A stretch of 64,000 nucleotides of DNA, taken from the NCBI RefSeq assembly GCF_022605165.1, contig NC_063068.1:1922001-1986000 (forward strand), written 5' to 3'. The notes beneath the pieces are model-generated. The model ran no database searches, was not told the origin of the DNA, and saw only the letters and a program-made list of their open reading frames with translations. This stretch comes from Purpureocillium takamizusanense. Its lineage: Eukaryota; Ascomycota; Sordariomycetes; Hypocreales; Ophiocordycipitaceae. Made by a program: the position numbers and the translations under genes. Positions 21,701 to 32,800 of this stretch are shown here, piece after piece (the stretch's first letter is position 1; every line of letters starts with the position of its first letter).

Positions 21701-22469
21701 ATGGTACACTCCAGCCTCGGGCGCCTCCCCGGCCTACCCTCCTCCACCTCCACCTCCGCAAGCTTCTCTTCGACGCGCTCCTGGCTGACACTGTCCAGGC
21801 TGACACGGGTCTTCCCCCCAACTGGGAAGTCCGCCACTCCAACTCCAAGAACCTCCCCTACTACTTCAACTCGGCCGACAAGGTCTCCCGGTGGGAGCCC
21901 CCGCAGGGCACCGACACCGAGAAGCTCAAGCACTACATGGCCGCCAACCACAGCGCGGGCGCTCGTGTCGGCAGCGTCCCCAGCGTCCCCGAAGGCAAGA
22001 TCCGCGCCGCCCACCTGCTCATCAAGCACTCCGAAAGCCGCAGGCCGAGCAGCTGGAAAGAGGTAAACGTCAACCGCCTTGCCCTGCGCTCCGTGGCAGC
22101 ACGTGTTTGGTCCGAGAGCCAATGCTGATGGGCAGCAGGCCAATATCACGCGCTCCAAGGCGGATGCTCTCAAGACCATCCAGGGCCACGAGCAGGACAT
22201 CAAGTCCGGCAAGGTCTCCCTCGGCGATCTCGCCACCACTGAATCGGACTGTTCCTCGGCCCGCAAGCGCGGCGATCTTGGCTATTTTGGCCGCGGCGAC
22301 ATGCAGAAGGAGTTTGAGGATGCCGCTTTCGCTCTCGAGCCTGGAGAGATGAGTCACGTCGTGGAAACGGCCAGTGGCCTGCATCTCATTGAAAGGTAAG
22401 GGGCCGTAAGGATGGCTTACTTTCGTGTTCGAGGCCGTGCCTGCTAACGTATCGCACAGGTTGGAGTAA
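21701..22469 (+). CDS. Pin1/Ess1-type peptidyl-prolyl isomerase (WW + parvulin)
   Basis: Four exons: 21701-21703, 21799-22062, 22139-22395 and 22460-22469, giving 177 residues. The first coding exon is the bare ATG. It is placed there because the donor GTACAC follows immediately and the spliced start ADTGLPPNWEVRHSNSKNLP is the conserved opening of fungal homologues. The WW domain occupies about residues 5-37 (GLPPNW to RWEPP). The parvulin domain follows with IRAAHLLIKHSESRRPSSW, the catalytic region GDLGYFGRGDMQKEFEDAAF, and SHVVETASGLHLIER. Pin1 enzymes isomerise phospho-Ser/Thr-Pro bonds, notably in the Pol II C-terminal domain. The phosphate-binding basic patch (SRRPSSW) is present. Confidence 0.93.
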
Positions 22470-22922
22470 ACAGGGGGGTTAGCTGCGAGGCTCAACAAAA
22501 AAGGATACGAAATGACCCCTGTTGTGTTTATGAGACAGCGGGTGAGAACAAGAAAAAAATATCAACAATGGCCTGAAGAAGGACAGCATCGTGACAGGAT
22601 TCGTGTATCGACCTGAACGGGGCACGTTGCGATGCAGGACGCCGAAAGGCTCAATGGTGAATCAATCTTGTGTGGATCTATGGTCTCGTACCAATGCCTA
22701 GTTAATGCCACACACGCAAGACAGCCGCCCCCTCCATCGCTTTACTATGAACGCCCTCGTGTTGCGCACCCTGTGGTATCGACCCATCTACGCCAAGCAG
22801 ACAAATCGCAGTCGACATGGCCGCATGTCTTCCCAAATAATAGACTCCTGTGAACACTCACTCATCGCCGTAACATGCTCCCGTTGCGCCACAACTCCGG
22901 ATTCTTCCAAATCAAGACGGGC
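22470..22922. other. Convergent intergenic region
   Basis: About 450 bp between the convergent Pin1-type and LrgB-like genes, presumably both 3' UTRs. No coding sequence is supported. Confidence 0.45.
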
Positions 22923-24737
22923 TCAGGCCATCGCCATGTGGATGACCATTCCCTTGAAAGGTTCAATCGTCGTAAGCACCACCGTCATAATGCCGAAGAC
23001 AACCATTGACAGCGCCGTGTACGGTGCAGCCCGACTGCGGATCCCGTACATGTACGACACACCCATGGCCGCGCTGTTGACACCCGCGGTAACCCCTGCG
23101 GCGATGGTCATGGCGCTGTCTTGGGTGGCCGCGTCCAACAGCTCATGCTCCCCCCTATGCCGAGACCACTGAGGCACGTCTTGCAATTCGATGCCCGCTT
23201 CGCGTGCGCTCAAGTCCGTAGGGGGGCGCTGAACCCCTAGCCTGTCAACGACAAAGGGGAACATCAGCTGTCCGAGTATACCGTTGCTAACGACGATCAT
23301 GGCGTTGATGGCCACGTTTCCACCCACAGCTGTGATTGCAGGTTTAGAAAGAGCCAAGGTCGTGCTCCTCGTCGCAAAAGAGAGGGCTTCGGGTACATCG
23401 AGGTCGAGGGAGCGGGCAATCCCTACCGACAGGAACACATTTGCCGCGGCCGCGCCGATGCACACCATGCTGACAGTCATTCCCATGGTGCTGAATACCT
23501 GACGACGGCATTCGTAGAGCTTGAAGCCCCAGGCGAAGAGGCCGCACTCCAGGAAAGATAGAGCGAGATCGCCGGCGCCGAACCAGCCCTCGGGATTCCG
23601 CGGCAAGCGTTGATGCGTGACCTGGGAAGTCCACAAGGCATATAATGGAGTGTCGCTGCTTAAAGTAGCGAGAACTTCGGTGACCTTGACATCTTTCGAA
23701 GCTGCCTTTGCTCTCGTGTAAGCAATCAAAAGTAGAGTAGTTCCCAGAACTGGATTCATCAGCGTTACCAGCACGTTCTTTACCTTGAGATTCGATTTGA
23801 AAACCGAAGGCTTCTTTAAAAACAACTGAAAACGCACTGAAGATATCCACAGAAACAAGATGACGAAGGCATCCAGGCACCGCTCATCTTCTGTGGCGGC
23901 TGCGATAGGGGCACCTACTAACAGGATACCAACGAATGCTAGGATGATGGCAGGGTTCTTGCTGAAAACATCCTTCATAGGCCGCTGAGGGGCATTAGTT
24001 GACAAAATCGGAGGCGCGGGCGGACTTTCTGGCGACGCCGGGGCATATAGTGGACTTCGTAGCCATTCTCCGGGGGACGGCGGTGACATATATGTTCGCA
24101 TCCAGATCCCAGGATCAGGCTCTGGCAAGTACATTGGAGGGCCGGGTCTAGGTGCTGTTCCCCTGGGGGCTCGTCTACAGCCAAAGACGGAGGCGAAGAA
24201 TTCTTCGACAGTTTTTACAACCCGTACAATGAGGGCTGTTATCAAGAGAATACCAATCCAAGACGTGACATTCGTTGTGACTACTACAAGTTAGACACAG
24301 TGAAGCCAAATCCAATAATGAGAAACTTACTAAACGTTCCGAATACACGAACAATGTCGTGCCCACTCAAGATGTCAGATTGCTTCATCAGACTTATGGG
24401 TATTGAAAAGCCGATACCAAGATTGGCGTTGATAAAGTTCATCTAGACCTTATTTAGCTCAGTATCATTGATTGTAGTAGTAAAAATAACCTACCTTGGC
24501 CTTGAAATGTTGCTGGTAGACAGTGTCGATATCCGGAAACATGTAGCTAGCCACTGTCATGGTGATAAAGACAAAGACCATCGCTAGTACCGATGCGAAG
24601 AATTCGAGATCAACCGGTGCCAAAAGACGACTGAAGCCCCAGACAACGAGCTGGCTGGTCAAGTAAATGACGACGAGCAAAAAGAGTGCAGCGAGAAAGC
24701 GTTTTGTTTTCCGCCATTGTGCTCGCCAGGTCCCCAT
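22923..24737 (-). CDS. LrgA/LrgB-like multi-pass membrane protein (PLGG1-type fusion)
   Basis: Three exons, 24737-24495, 24442-24331 and 24283-22923, encode 571 residues. The N-terminal third has several membrane spans (FLAALFLLVVIYLTSQLVVW; FFASVLAMVFVFITMTVASY; a loop with NANLGIGFSIPISLMKQSD) in the position of an LrgA/CidA domain. A cytosolic Pro-rich linker follows. The C-terminal half is LrgB-like, with spans through KNPAIILAFVGILLVGAPIA and the conserved region FATRSTTLALSKPAITAVGGN plus VSNGILGQLMF. In plants the same LrgA-LrgB fusion (PLGG1) moves glycolate and glycerate across the chloroplast envelope; in bacteria the separate proteins affect murein hydrolase export and pyruvate handling. 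The fungal substrate is unknown and organic-acid transport is a guess. No organelle signal is evident. Confidence 0.88.
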
Positions 24738-26704
24738 GTTTTCTGCTCAGTTGTGTTCATGTGCAGGCAACGAAAGTGTTTGTTCGCGACTTTGTGGCCA
24801 AGATGGATAATAGTGAGCGACAGAGTGCATGCTTAGTAGCAACTGATGGCACAGGTGAGAAGCCGTTGGGGACTAATTATAAATTGTCGACTACTCCATG
24901 GCAGCAGCTAGGGTGAAGCGCTGTTCACTGTACAACCCCGTATCCTCTGAACAGCCTGCGCTCAGGCATGGCGGTCGAGTGCCGTGCTCAGAGCCGCTCT
25001 CAAAGCTTTATACAAATGTGCGTACGACTGGCTGTGTCGCCCTCCCCTTCAGCCGACAGTGGCTCGTGATCCGCCTCTTCTGCTTGGGTCACTTCGAGGT
25101 TGGGGCTGTGAATAAGAGCAGACTACGGATCAAGGGCTGAACGAGCGTCGGTATCCGGATGTTCAGTCTGATTGCTGGAACGCTTCGTGGCTTTCCGCGA
25201 TGTGACCAGCTCTCGGCGACTGTTTCCTTTGCAAGGCCGTTCACGCTTCAGTAGCTGACCGGACCGTGCTTGAGCCGTTTGTAAGCATTATCATGAACAG
25301 CTTGACAGCAACTGCATGGTAAGTTTGGAAAGGCTGTCTTTGTCCTTTCAACCATACCTCGCGCGACGGAAGGTAAGAACCAGGGCAACAGAGATGTGCC
25401 ATTTGAGTACTGTGTGTCTGCCGCTCATAGAGTAGCGTTTTTCAAGTCTCGCGGAGATGAGGTAGCATTAACCACTGGAAGGCTCTCTGTGTCCCTTGGA
25501 TAGTTCTGTCAACCATTTTATAGGTGCCGAGAACGCAGAAGTGCTCGGCAGCCGGGACCGACTCGGATCCTCGAGCCATGCCTGGGTGGTCTGGGCCGGC
25601 TCCATGCGTAGTGCCTGGGCACTGAAACGACACCATTTTCCAAGGTCGTTCATGCCTAGGGGAGGCATCAGTATCAACGGAGATGCGCGCTCTTCCACAG
25701 CAGTCGACGCTGCGGCACGTTGGACGATTCCAAACGGGCCGGCGAAGCGAGGGTGACCACTGAACTCGTGGCGTGATTGGCCTCAGAGCGGACTCGGGGT
25801 GTCGCAAGCGTTGAACGAGGGCTCATTTCCGCCGCCTTGTTCCGAAGGCCACGGCTACATTTGATGGGGAAGGAATAGACTTGATATGGCCACTATGGTT
25901 TCGGCATTGAAGTGCTATCGTGAAGTCAGGCGGAACTGAGGTTGAAGTTTACAGCGACACAAGTTTACTTACAGCCAGGATTCGGGTGCATCCTTCCTAA
26001 TTTGTCGCGGTGGCGCTCCTTCCCGGTTGATGGAAGCCACTGCCGGGAAAGGATCAGCCCAGCGCTGGAGGGGCACGAGGGCGCCTGCAGCCACCAGAGC
26101 CAGTAGTGGAGCGGGTGCCTGTTGGAGACGCACAGGGGATCCGACGCCTGAGGTGTCTGGGATTGGCAGACAAGGGGGGGGGGGGGGGAGCCTGAAGCTG
26201 CTGGGGGCCTGGGGCCCTCCAGTGGGATGAGGGGAGGCCCGCTGTCACCTCAGGTGGGCAACCATCAGCGCAGGGCAGAGCAGCCTCAGCGTGTCAGTGT
26301 CACCTATAGGGACTGCCGCCGTGTAGCCACCCGTCATTTGCATGATCCTTCCACGTTGCGCCCACCACCAACCCCGCTCACCCAGCACATCCTCACGATA
26401 CACGGACAACGCGGTTGAACGTCATCATTGATGACCGTGTCCCCGGGGTTTGAGCGTGCCGTTGCTGCCCAAACTGCTTCTGTGCCAGTCGGGGCTCCGA
26501 GACTGGACACGGCAAGACACCGAATACTGACGCGCTGCCGCCTCGCCAAATTTGCCCCTCGGCGCCCATAGAAAAACAACGGCATCGCGCCAAACGTTCT
26601 CAGCCCCAGATCGCGAGGCCCCCAAGCGGGCCACCTCGTACCACGCTCCTACGGCGAACAATACCTTGTTTTGAGAGCACCACGTCGCTTCTCTGCCGGC
26701 ACCG
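24738..26704. promoter_or_regulatory. Divergent intergenic region without a supported gene
   Basis: 1.97 kb between the LrgB-like gene and the augmin-like gene. Short frames on both strands are uninformative. A run of 15 G lies at 26174-26188. The region should contain both promoters. Confidence 0.45.
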
Positions 26705-28580
26705 ATGGACCTAGTATCCCCAACCAGCAACAAAGGCTACGGCAGTTGCCCGTCGGCCGAGGCCTTGCTTCTCGAGGCCGTCCGCGGGTCAGGACTCCAG
26801 CTGTCCCGTGACGACCTGAGGCGTGCACTTGACAATAAAGACCACGGGCCAGAGCTGGCAGAATGGGCTGTGACGCACCTAGGCTCCGATACTCTTTTGA
26901 GTGCTGATGAGCTTTCTCTGTAAGTGCACTTCAACTTGCGAAATCGCCACGACACCTGTCTCGGGGGAACCCACTTGGAAGCCCGCTGACGTTGGCAGGT
27001 ATATGACACTCGATAGGAGCGGGCAAGTTGATAGGCTGGCTGCCATGTACGACCTGGCCGAGGTCCAGGCCGTCAATGAGGCAGAGCTGCGGGCGGCCAT
27101 TGACGAGTTGCAAAGATCAACGAGCACCATCAGCAAGCAAACCCAGACACTGCGGCAGCAACAGGAAGCCCTCTCACGGCTACTTAAGAAACAGGCTGAA
27201 AATGAAGCCAAGAGACGTGATTTGGCGTATGCCAGGACGCGCAAAGCTGCCACTGAACGTAGGCGGCTTGCCAATGAGGTATTAGCCCCAGCTTGGTGAT
27301 GATGGAGCCGCTGCTGACATCAACTCTCCTCTTGGGCAGATAGAACAGTTGTCTCAGACCCTGTTGTACAGGGTCACAGATTTGGAACAGCAGGCCGCAG
27401 ATACGATGCCAGATCTCCAGGCTGCTGTTAGCGATGCCTTCAAAACGGATGACAAGCTGCTGTCCAGCCTGCAGAAGCTCGGCTGGGAGCTCGACAAGCC
27501 AGATCCTGATGAGGCAAAAACAATTGAAGAGATGCGGGAGGGCTGTATGCGGTATGGCTCTGCGTTCCATGGAGCCCATGCAGTGACAGACTAACACGTT
27601 GCAGGCTGATCAAGGTCACGGTAGAGACGGTTCGCACAAAGCTGGATGCGATATACCTAGACACGCTCGCAGATGCCGAGCGCTCGGGAAAGACGAAGCC
27701 GGCAAGTCCGAACGAGGTGACGGTTCTTCAGGAGGAGGTTGAATCACTCTACTCGGAAATTCTCTCGGTCGCTCAAATGTCTGTTGAGCAACAGCATCTC
27801 GAGCCTGCGTTGGTATCCATCACTGCGCAAAGCGGTCAGAGCCTCAGCCGCACTGCCGCTGCCGTTGCCTACGTATGTGACTCAAATTTGATCCTAGTAC
27901 GGCACGCGAATACTGACTATCGACAGATGGACGAGTGCTTGGATCACTTGTTAGACAGAGTCGACCGTCTTCACTCTCGTGTCACTGCTCGCAAATCAGA
28001 CCAAGCGGCTACGGCGGCTGTTACTTCGACTATCCGTGCCGAATCCGCGACTCAGGAATTCGAAAGCCCGTCGCAACAAGTGACGCGTGCGCCAGCGTCT
28101 CCAAAGCGCCAGCCATCGCCGATCCGCATCCGCGCAGACGCTGCCGGGCCTCATGGGCAGCGGCGATCGTCGGCAGTCCTGGACGAAGCTCCACTTGAGA
28201 CACTCTGCACTAAACTTGCCATTTCATTAGATATTAATGATGGAACAAACGAACGCATCGCATCACTGGCCAAGTTGTTCGCCGATCGCTCACAGAAGGG
28301 TTCGGAAGTTGCACGCGGAGCGCAGGAAAGCTTCGAAGCTACCGCGAAGTCTCAGCTCCACGATGCGCGCTTGGCGGTGCAGCTGCTCAGAGACAGCATT
28401 CTTGCCGAAAGCCCATTTGGACAGGTTACGCTTGTGGACCCAGGGATTGACGAGTCCATCGCCATCTTGCAACAGGAGGTCTCCAAGGCTCAGGAACGGT
28501 TGAGCGATGTTGAGGGTCAGATTCTACAGTCTCGAGGAAGCACGAAGCGAGAAGAATTGATCCAGCGATGGGGCCGATAA
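26705..28580 (+). CDS. Coiled-coil protein, probable augmin (HAUS) subunit, HAUS3-like
   Basis: Five exons, 26705-26919, 26999-27278, 27340-27551, 27605-27872 and 27927-28580, give 542 residues. Frames join without shift at consensus splice sites. The first ~95 residues (LLEAVRGSGLQLSRDDLRRAL, LAEWAVTHLGSDTLLSADELSLY) resemble the N-terminal domain of HAUS3-type augmin subunits. The rest is mostly heptad-rich coiled coil (for example LQRSTSTISKQTQTLRQQQE), with a Ser/Pro-rich break around residues 340-395. Augmin recruits gamma-tubulin to existing microtubules in mitosis. The gene model is firm; the family assignment is by pattern resemblance and could be wrong, in which case it is a structural coiled-coil protein of unknown role. 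Confidence 0.75.
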
Positions 28581-29859
28581 TGCCCTGTTTTGACAACAAG
28601 TTGATAAGACCTCGCGTGCTAGTGGGGATGGGGGGCATTGTTGAGATTCTATCGGCACGCTCTCCTCGTGCGTGGTGAACGTGGCCACTATCTAGTATCG
28701 AATTGATATGAGTTGAGTAGGCTTTTCGTTCTCGCCGTGCCATTTGTTTTCTCGAATTTATCCATCACTGATATGTAGTGGAGCATGACTTTAATGATGT
28801 TCCCGCCCTCGTTTATATAGAGTACTACTATTCGTAGAGCCTGTTTTCTCTAGTCGTAGAGCCGTTCCACTGTTTTCTGGGCCCGCGCCCCGCCCCCATG
28901 CCGCGCCAGCCATTTTCGGTGCCCAAGCATGGGACGAGACCGGCGCGCCGCAACGCATGCCGACATCTCAATTGAATAACATCGTCACAACGCAGCGCCC
29001 GCGCCCGCGCGCTGGCAGGGCTCAATTTACCCAAAAAATGCGTTTCCGCTATTGCCTCGCGATATGATGACATCGGAAACTCGTTTTTTCCGGGCCGGGC
29101 CGGGCCGGGCGCCCGCGCGTGCTAAGTGCCGTCGCTGCTATCGCTGCCGTCGCTGCCGTCGCTTGTGATGCCGCCGGTCGGCCTCAAGCTGCCGCGCTGC
29201 CGCCGCCGCCGCCGCCGCTGCGGGCACTATTGATGCCGTCTCCGCCGCCGCTTATTGCCTGCCATGAGGCCTGCTATGAGGCCTGCCGTGAGGCCACGAT
29301 ATAGGCATTTAACGTCTTGCGGGAGGCGTTGGCGATGGTGTTGAATTGAAGCTTGCGGGCGGGCTAACAGACACAAACACTGACGAACTGCTGGACAGGT
29401 TTCAGGTGGGATGATGGCAATGACGAGGGAGCTGAGCAGGCAGGCAAACATCAGAAAAGAAGAAGTATTGCTTACTTTCTGTGGCCGATGCGGAGAAGAG
29501 ACGCAAAGACATCATGGCGACGTGCCCAGGTAAACTGCACGTATGGCCGCATCCATGACTGAACTAGCTGCCCGAAACTTGCATTACTCGCGCTGCTGCA
29601 TTCGCCCGGCGCCCAGAAGTGGCAGCTGCTCCCATGTCCCGAACATGAATTTTTAGCCTTCTGGGGTTGCGACTGCTTCCTCACCCTATATTGACGGTGG
29701 CTGTCATTTTGCTTCACTGGGCTTTTCATCGTAATGCCACTCCGAGGCACCATAGCAGCTCACATGCAATCGCTATACACAAACATCATATCCATTCATT
29801 CTGCTCTACAAACTCCAAGTATACGATCCTCCTCCGTCTCCTAAGCGGGGTCCCCTCAA
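28581..29859. other. Convergent intergenic region with GC-rich simple repeats
   Basis: 1.28 kb between the convergent augmin-like and DUF3638 genes. It contains a CCGGG-type run (29091-29110), CGC/TGC-type triplet runs (29125-29222) and three copies of a TGAGGCCTGC-like unit (29265-29294). No gene is supported. Confidence 0.5.
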
Positions 29860-32800
29860 TTAAGCGTCTGGATCCACCGTGGCATCATCATCCTCATCGA
29901 TGAACATTGCGCTCTCGTCCAAGACGTCCTCCATGGCATCAGCTTTGCGCTTCGGACGAGGCGCAAAGTCTTCCTCGGTCAGCAGAACCCCATTGAGCAT
30001 CTTTCCCACGTGAGTTCGATTGATACTGCCTCCATCCCGCCGGATCTTGGACATTAAGATTCGCAGGAATTGTACGGGGCTGCGAGGGAAGTTGGCCCGC
30101 CCTGAATGTGGCCGAACTCGCTTTCGCGGCTCGATGAAGCCATCAATGCCGGCTCCCTCTGCATCTGCGCTGTCTCCCCAGCTCAAGTTTAAAAAGTCAC
30201 AGACGTCGACATACTCCTGGAACGACTGGAAATAGACCTGACCGGCAAATAAATTGAGCTCAATCAGGAGGCGCCTCGGGATTGGGTATGTCGGTGCCGA
30301 AGAAACCCGGTAGAGGCCTGCCGCGTTGAGGTCGATGGGGTCGTGACTTTCGTTTTGCTTTGGAGCATATAGATGGAGAGTGACGTGCTTGGAGGCGCGG
30401 ATTTGCGTCATCAACCTTTCCGCTTCGTACGGGCTGATGATGACCATGACAATGTCACGCTTTGCGGCGTTGTAACTCGTGAGCACAAACCTCACATCCC
30501 GCTGGTATTCATCTGTACCCGACTCGCGAGGCGCATCGCCTTGAAGGGTGCAAGCAAAGTCCTGGGTGACTCTGATGCCTCGAGGGAAGTCGCGGACGTT
30601 GAAGTGGTTCGCTGCCGTTGTGGTTGCAAGGCTCTCAAATGCCCAAATGAAGCCGCTGTCATTGGGCGGAAGACTGCCAGTCTCGATGAACTTCCTCACA
30701 CTCGGGTGTATTCTGTGTCCCGCGGGCTCTAAATTCGTCCGCTTCTCTACCTGGCGTTCTTGCTCAAGCTCGGGCATCAATTCTCTTTCTTGTTGCTCCT
30801 CCAAAGAAGCGGTCTGCATCGTGACATCGCCGAATTCATGGCAGCGCTGCACGATTCGCTCCAAACTGCCGTTGGTAATCGGGAGCTCGGAGATGCTTGG
30901 TGGTGGCACGTAGAAAGGCCGGTATCGCGACTCTAGCGTTTGTGCCTCATTCTCAAGGAACTTCTGTGCTAGATCTTGGTCCATCTGGAGTCCCTGGGGG
31001 CTTTTGGCCAGGTCCCACAATATCCGCTGACGTTCGAACCGGCGTCCTTGGGAAGCCCATACTGGCATTGACTGCTTCATCTCCTGCCATGTTTCAGAGA
31101 TCATCCAAGCAAGGATGGCCTTGATGTCGATCTTCTGATGCTGTATGTCAGGATCTTGCGTCCAGATTCTTCGCTCTATCTCGTGGGGAACGCAGAACAC
31201 TAGTGTTTGCCCATTGCCCAGTTTGCGCATTCTCATGCACGCTGCAATAGTTAGCACTCCCCTCCCGTCAACGGGAACCTGAGCAGCTTGGCTTACCTTG
31301 GGTCAATCGGTCTTTCGTCACCTTCGCACCCAGCGTGACCACAGCTCGGAACCATTTCGGTAGTAACAAATTTATACCCCGGCAGTGGGCTTCGTCGAGG
31401 AAGACGACGCAGACATCCATCTGTTTCCCGAACGGAGATGTTTTCAGAGGCTCAATTCGACCTTGCCTGTCGACGACTGTCAGGTCATCATTGTCGTTGC
31501 AGAACACTGCCGCTTGAATATTGTCGCGGTCCTCGAGAAGTTCCAGCCACGCTTTGGCGACCTGCTCATTTGTGAGTTCAAGGATCTGAGCTCCTACGTC
31601 CAGGATGACTCTCGGCTCCGGTTTCATATTGGTGACAACCTCTAGCAGCTGGCCACTGGTACAGACTCCGGTGTGTCCAAGCTCGGAGAGGAGCAACACC
31701 TTATTGTCTTCCGAGAGGAGGCTGTTCAGAACGAGGGCATTTGTATGCACCAGGCTGGGGACTTCGTATTGCGTCATTTCCAGTGGCAAAAGGGGCTGGC
31801 TGTCCTTTGTCCCCGAAAATGCTGTGGTTGGGTGCGTTTTCGCGCGTCCAATGTCCCAGCCCGAAGCTGACAGCTTGTGTGGGAACTCTTTCATTTCTCG
31901 TGGAAAGACGATCCGGGCCAGAAAGTAATCGATGGCTCCCTTGGAGTATCTCAACCCCGGGAAAAGCGTCCGAAGACACTGGTCGCGATCCCTTACATTG
32001 ACCCCGTCGATGCTTCGAAACGCAGAGGGCAGCGATGTGCCAGAAGTCCAAGCCGCATATTCATGCTCTGCTTGGTCCGACTTCATGACATGCTCCAGTG
32101 CCGAGAGGATATCATCATCACTAAGCCCGCCATAATAGTATGACAAGCAAGTAAGGACGATTTGTAGGTCTGGCTGACTGAACTCTGACCTAGCAGGTAC
32201 ACCTTTCGCGCGATAGGGCACCGCCAGAGCGGTTCTTGGAATACGCTCCCGGTCCAAACCGTAGTTTACAGACCAACGTTTTTGACTCAGGGCAAACGAG
32301 AGGATGCCTTCCGCAAAGAGGCCCCTCAGCACCAGAAGTGCGCTCCGCGTCGTCTCACCCCAGACCTCGCTGCTTTCAACTATGGTCACCACTGCTCTGG
32401 GTACGTCCTTCGTCGTGATGAATTGAATAATGGCTTCTCTCATCTCTGTCGGTTGGCGACCTATCTAGAAGCAGACGAGCCCATTGCGACATATGTGCTC
32501 AGCCATCCGACGACATAGCTCAAGAGCGACCTCGTCGACCAGAATCCGAATGCGCGGAACGCGATGCATATATCGATCGTCAATTTCCAGAGACCTGGGT
32601 GCCAACTGCTGAACTTTCGGTGCAATTTTGGTAACGAGACCAATGACCTCTTGTATGAGGAACCACCGGTAAGGCGAAAATTGGAGGCCGCGCTGCTTTC
32701 CCATCGTATACATCAGCTCGAATTTTGGCGAGAAATTCTCGTCTGACTCGTCCACGATGTCCCGGCTGCTCAGGTTGCATAGGTGGAGGATGTCCAGTAG

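Noticed and set aside
26174..26188. Run of 15 G as a possible G-quadruplex control element
   Set aside because: A lone homopolymer far from either start codon; more likely a simple-sequence run with uncertain length.
31242..31296. Fourth apparent break in the DUF3638 gene
   Set aside because: It is a normal 55-bp GTAAGC-TTGCAG intron that joins DRLTQ to ACMRMRKLG, so it is not a mutation.
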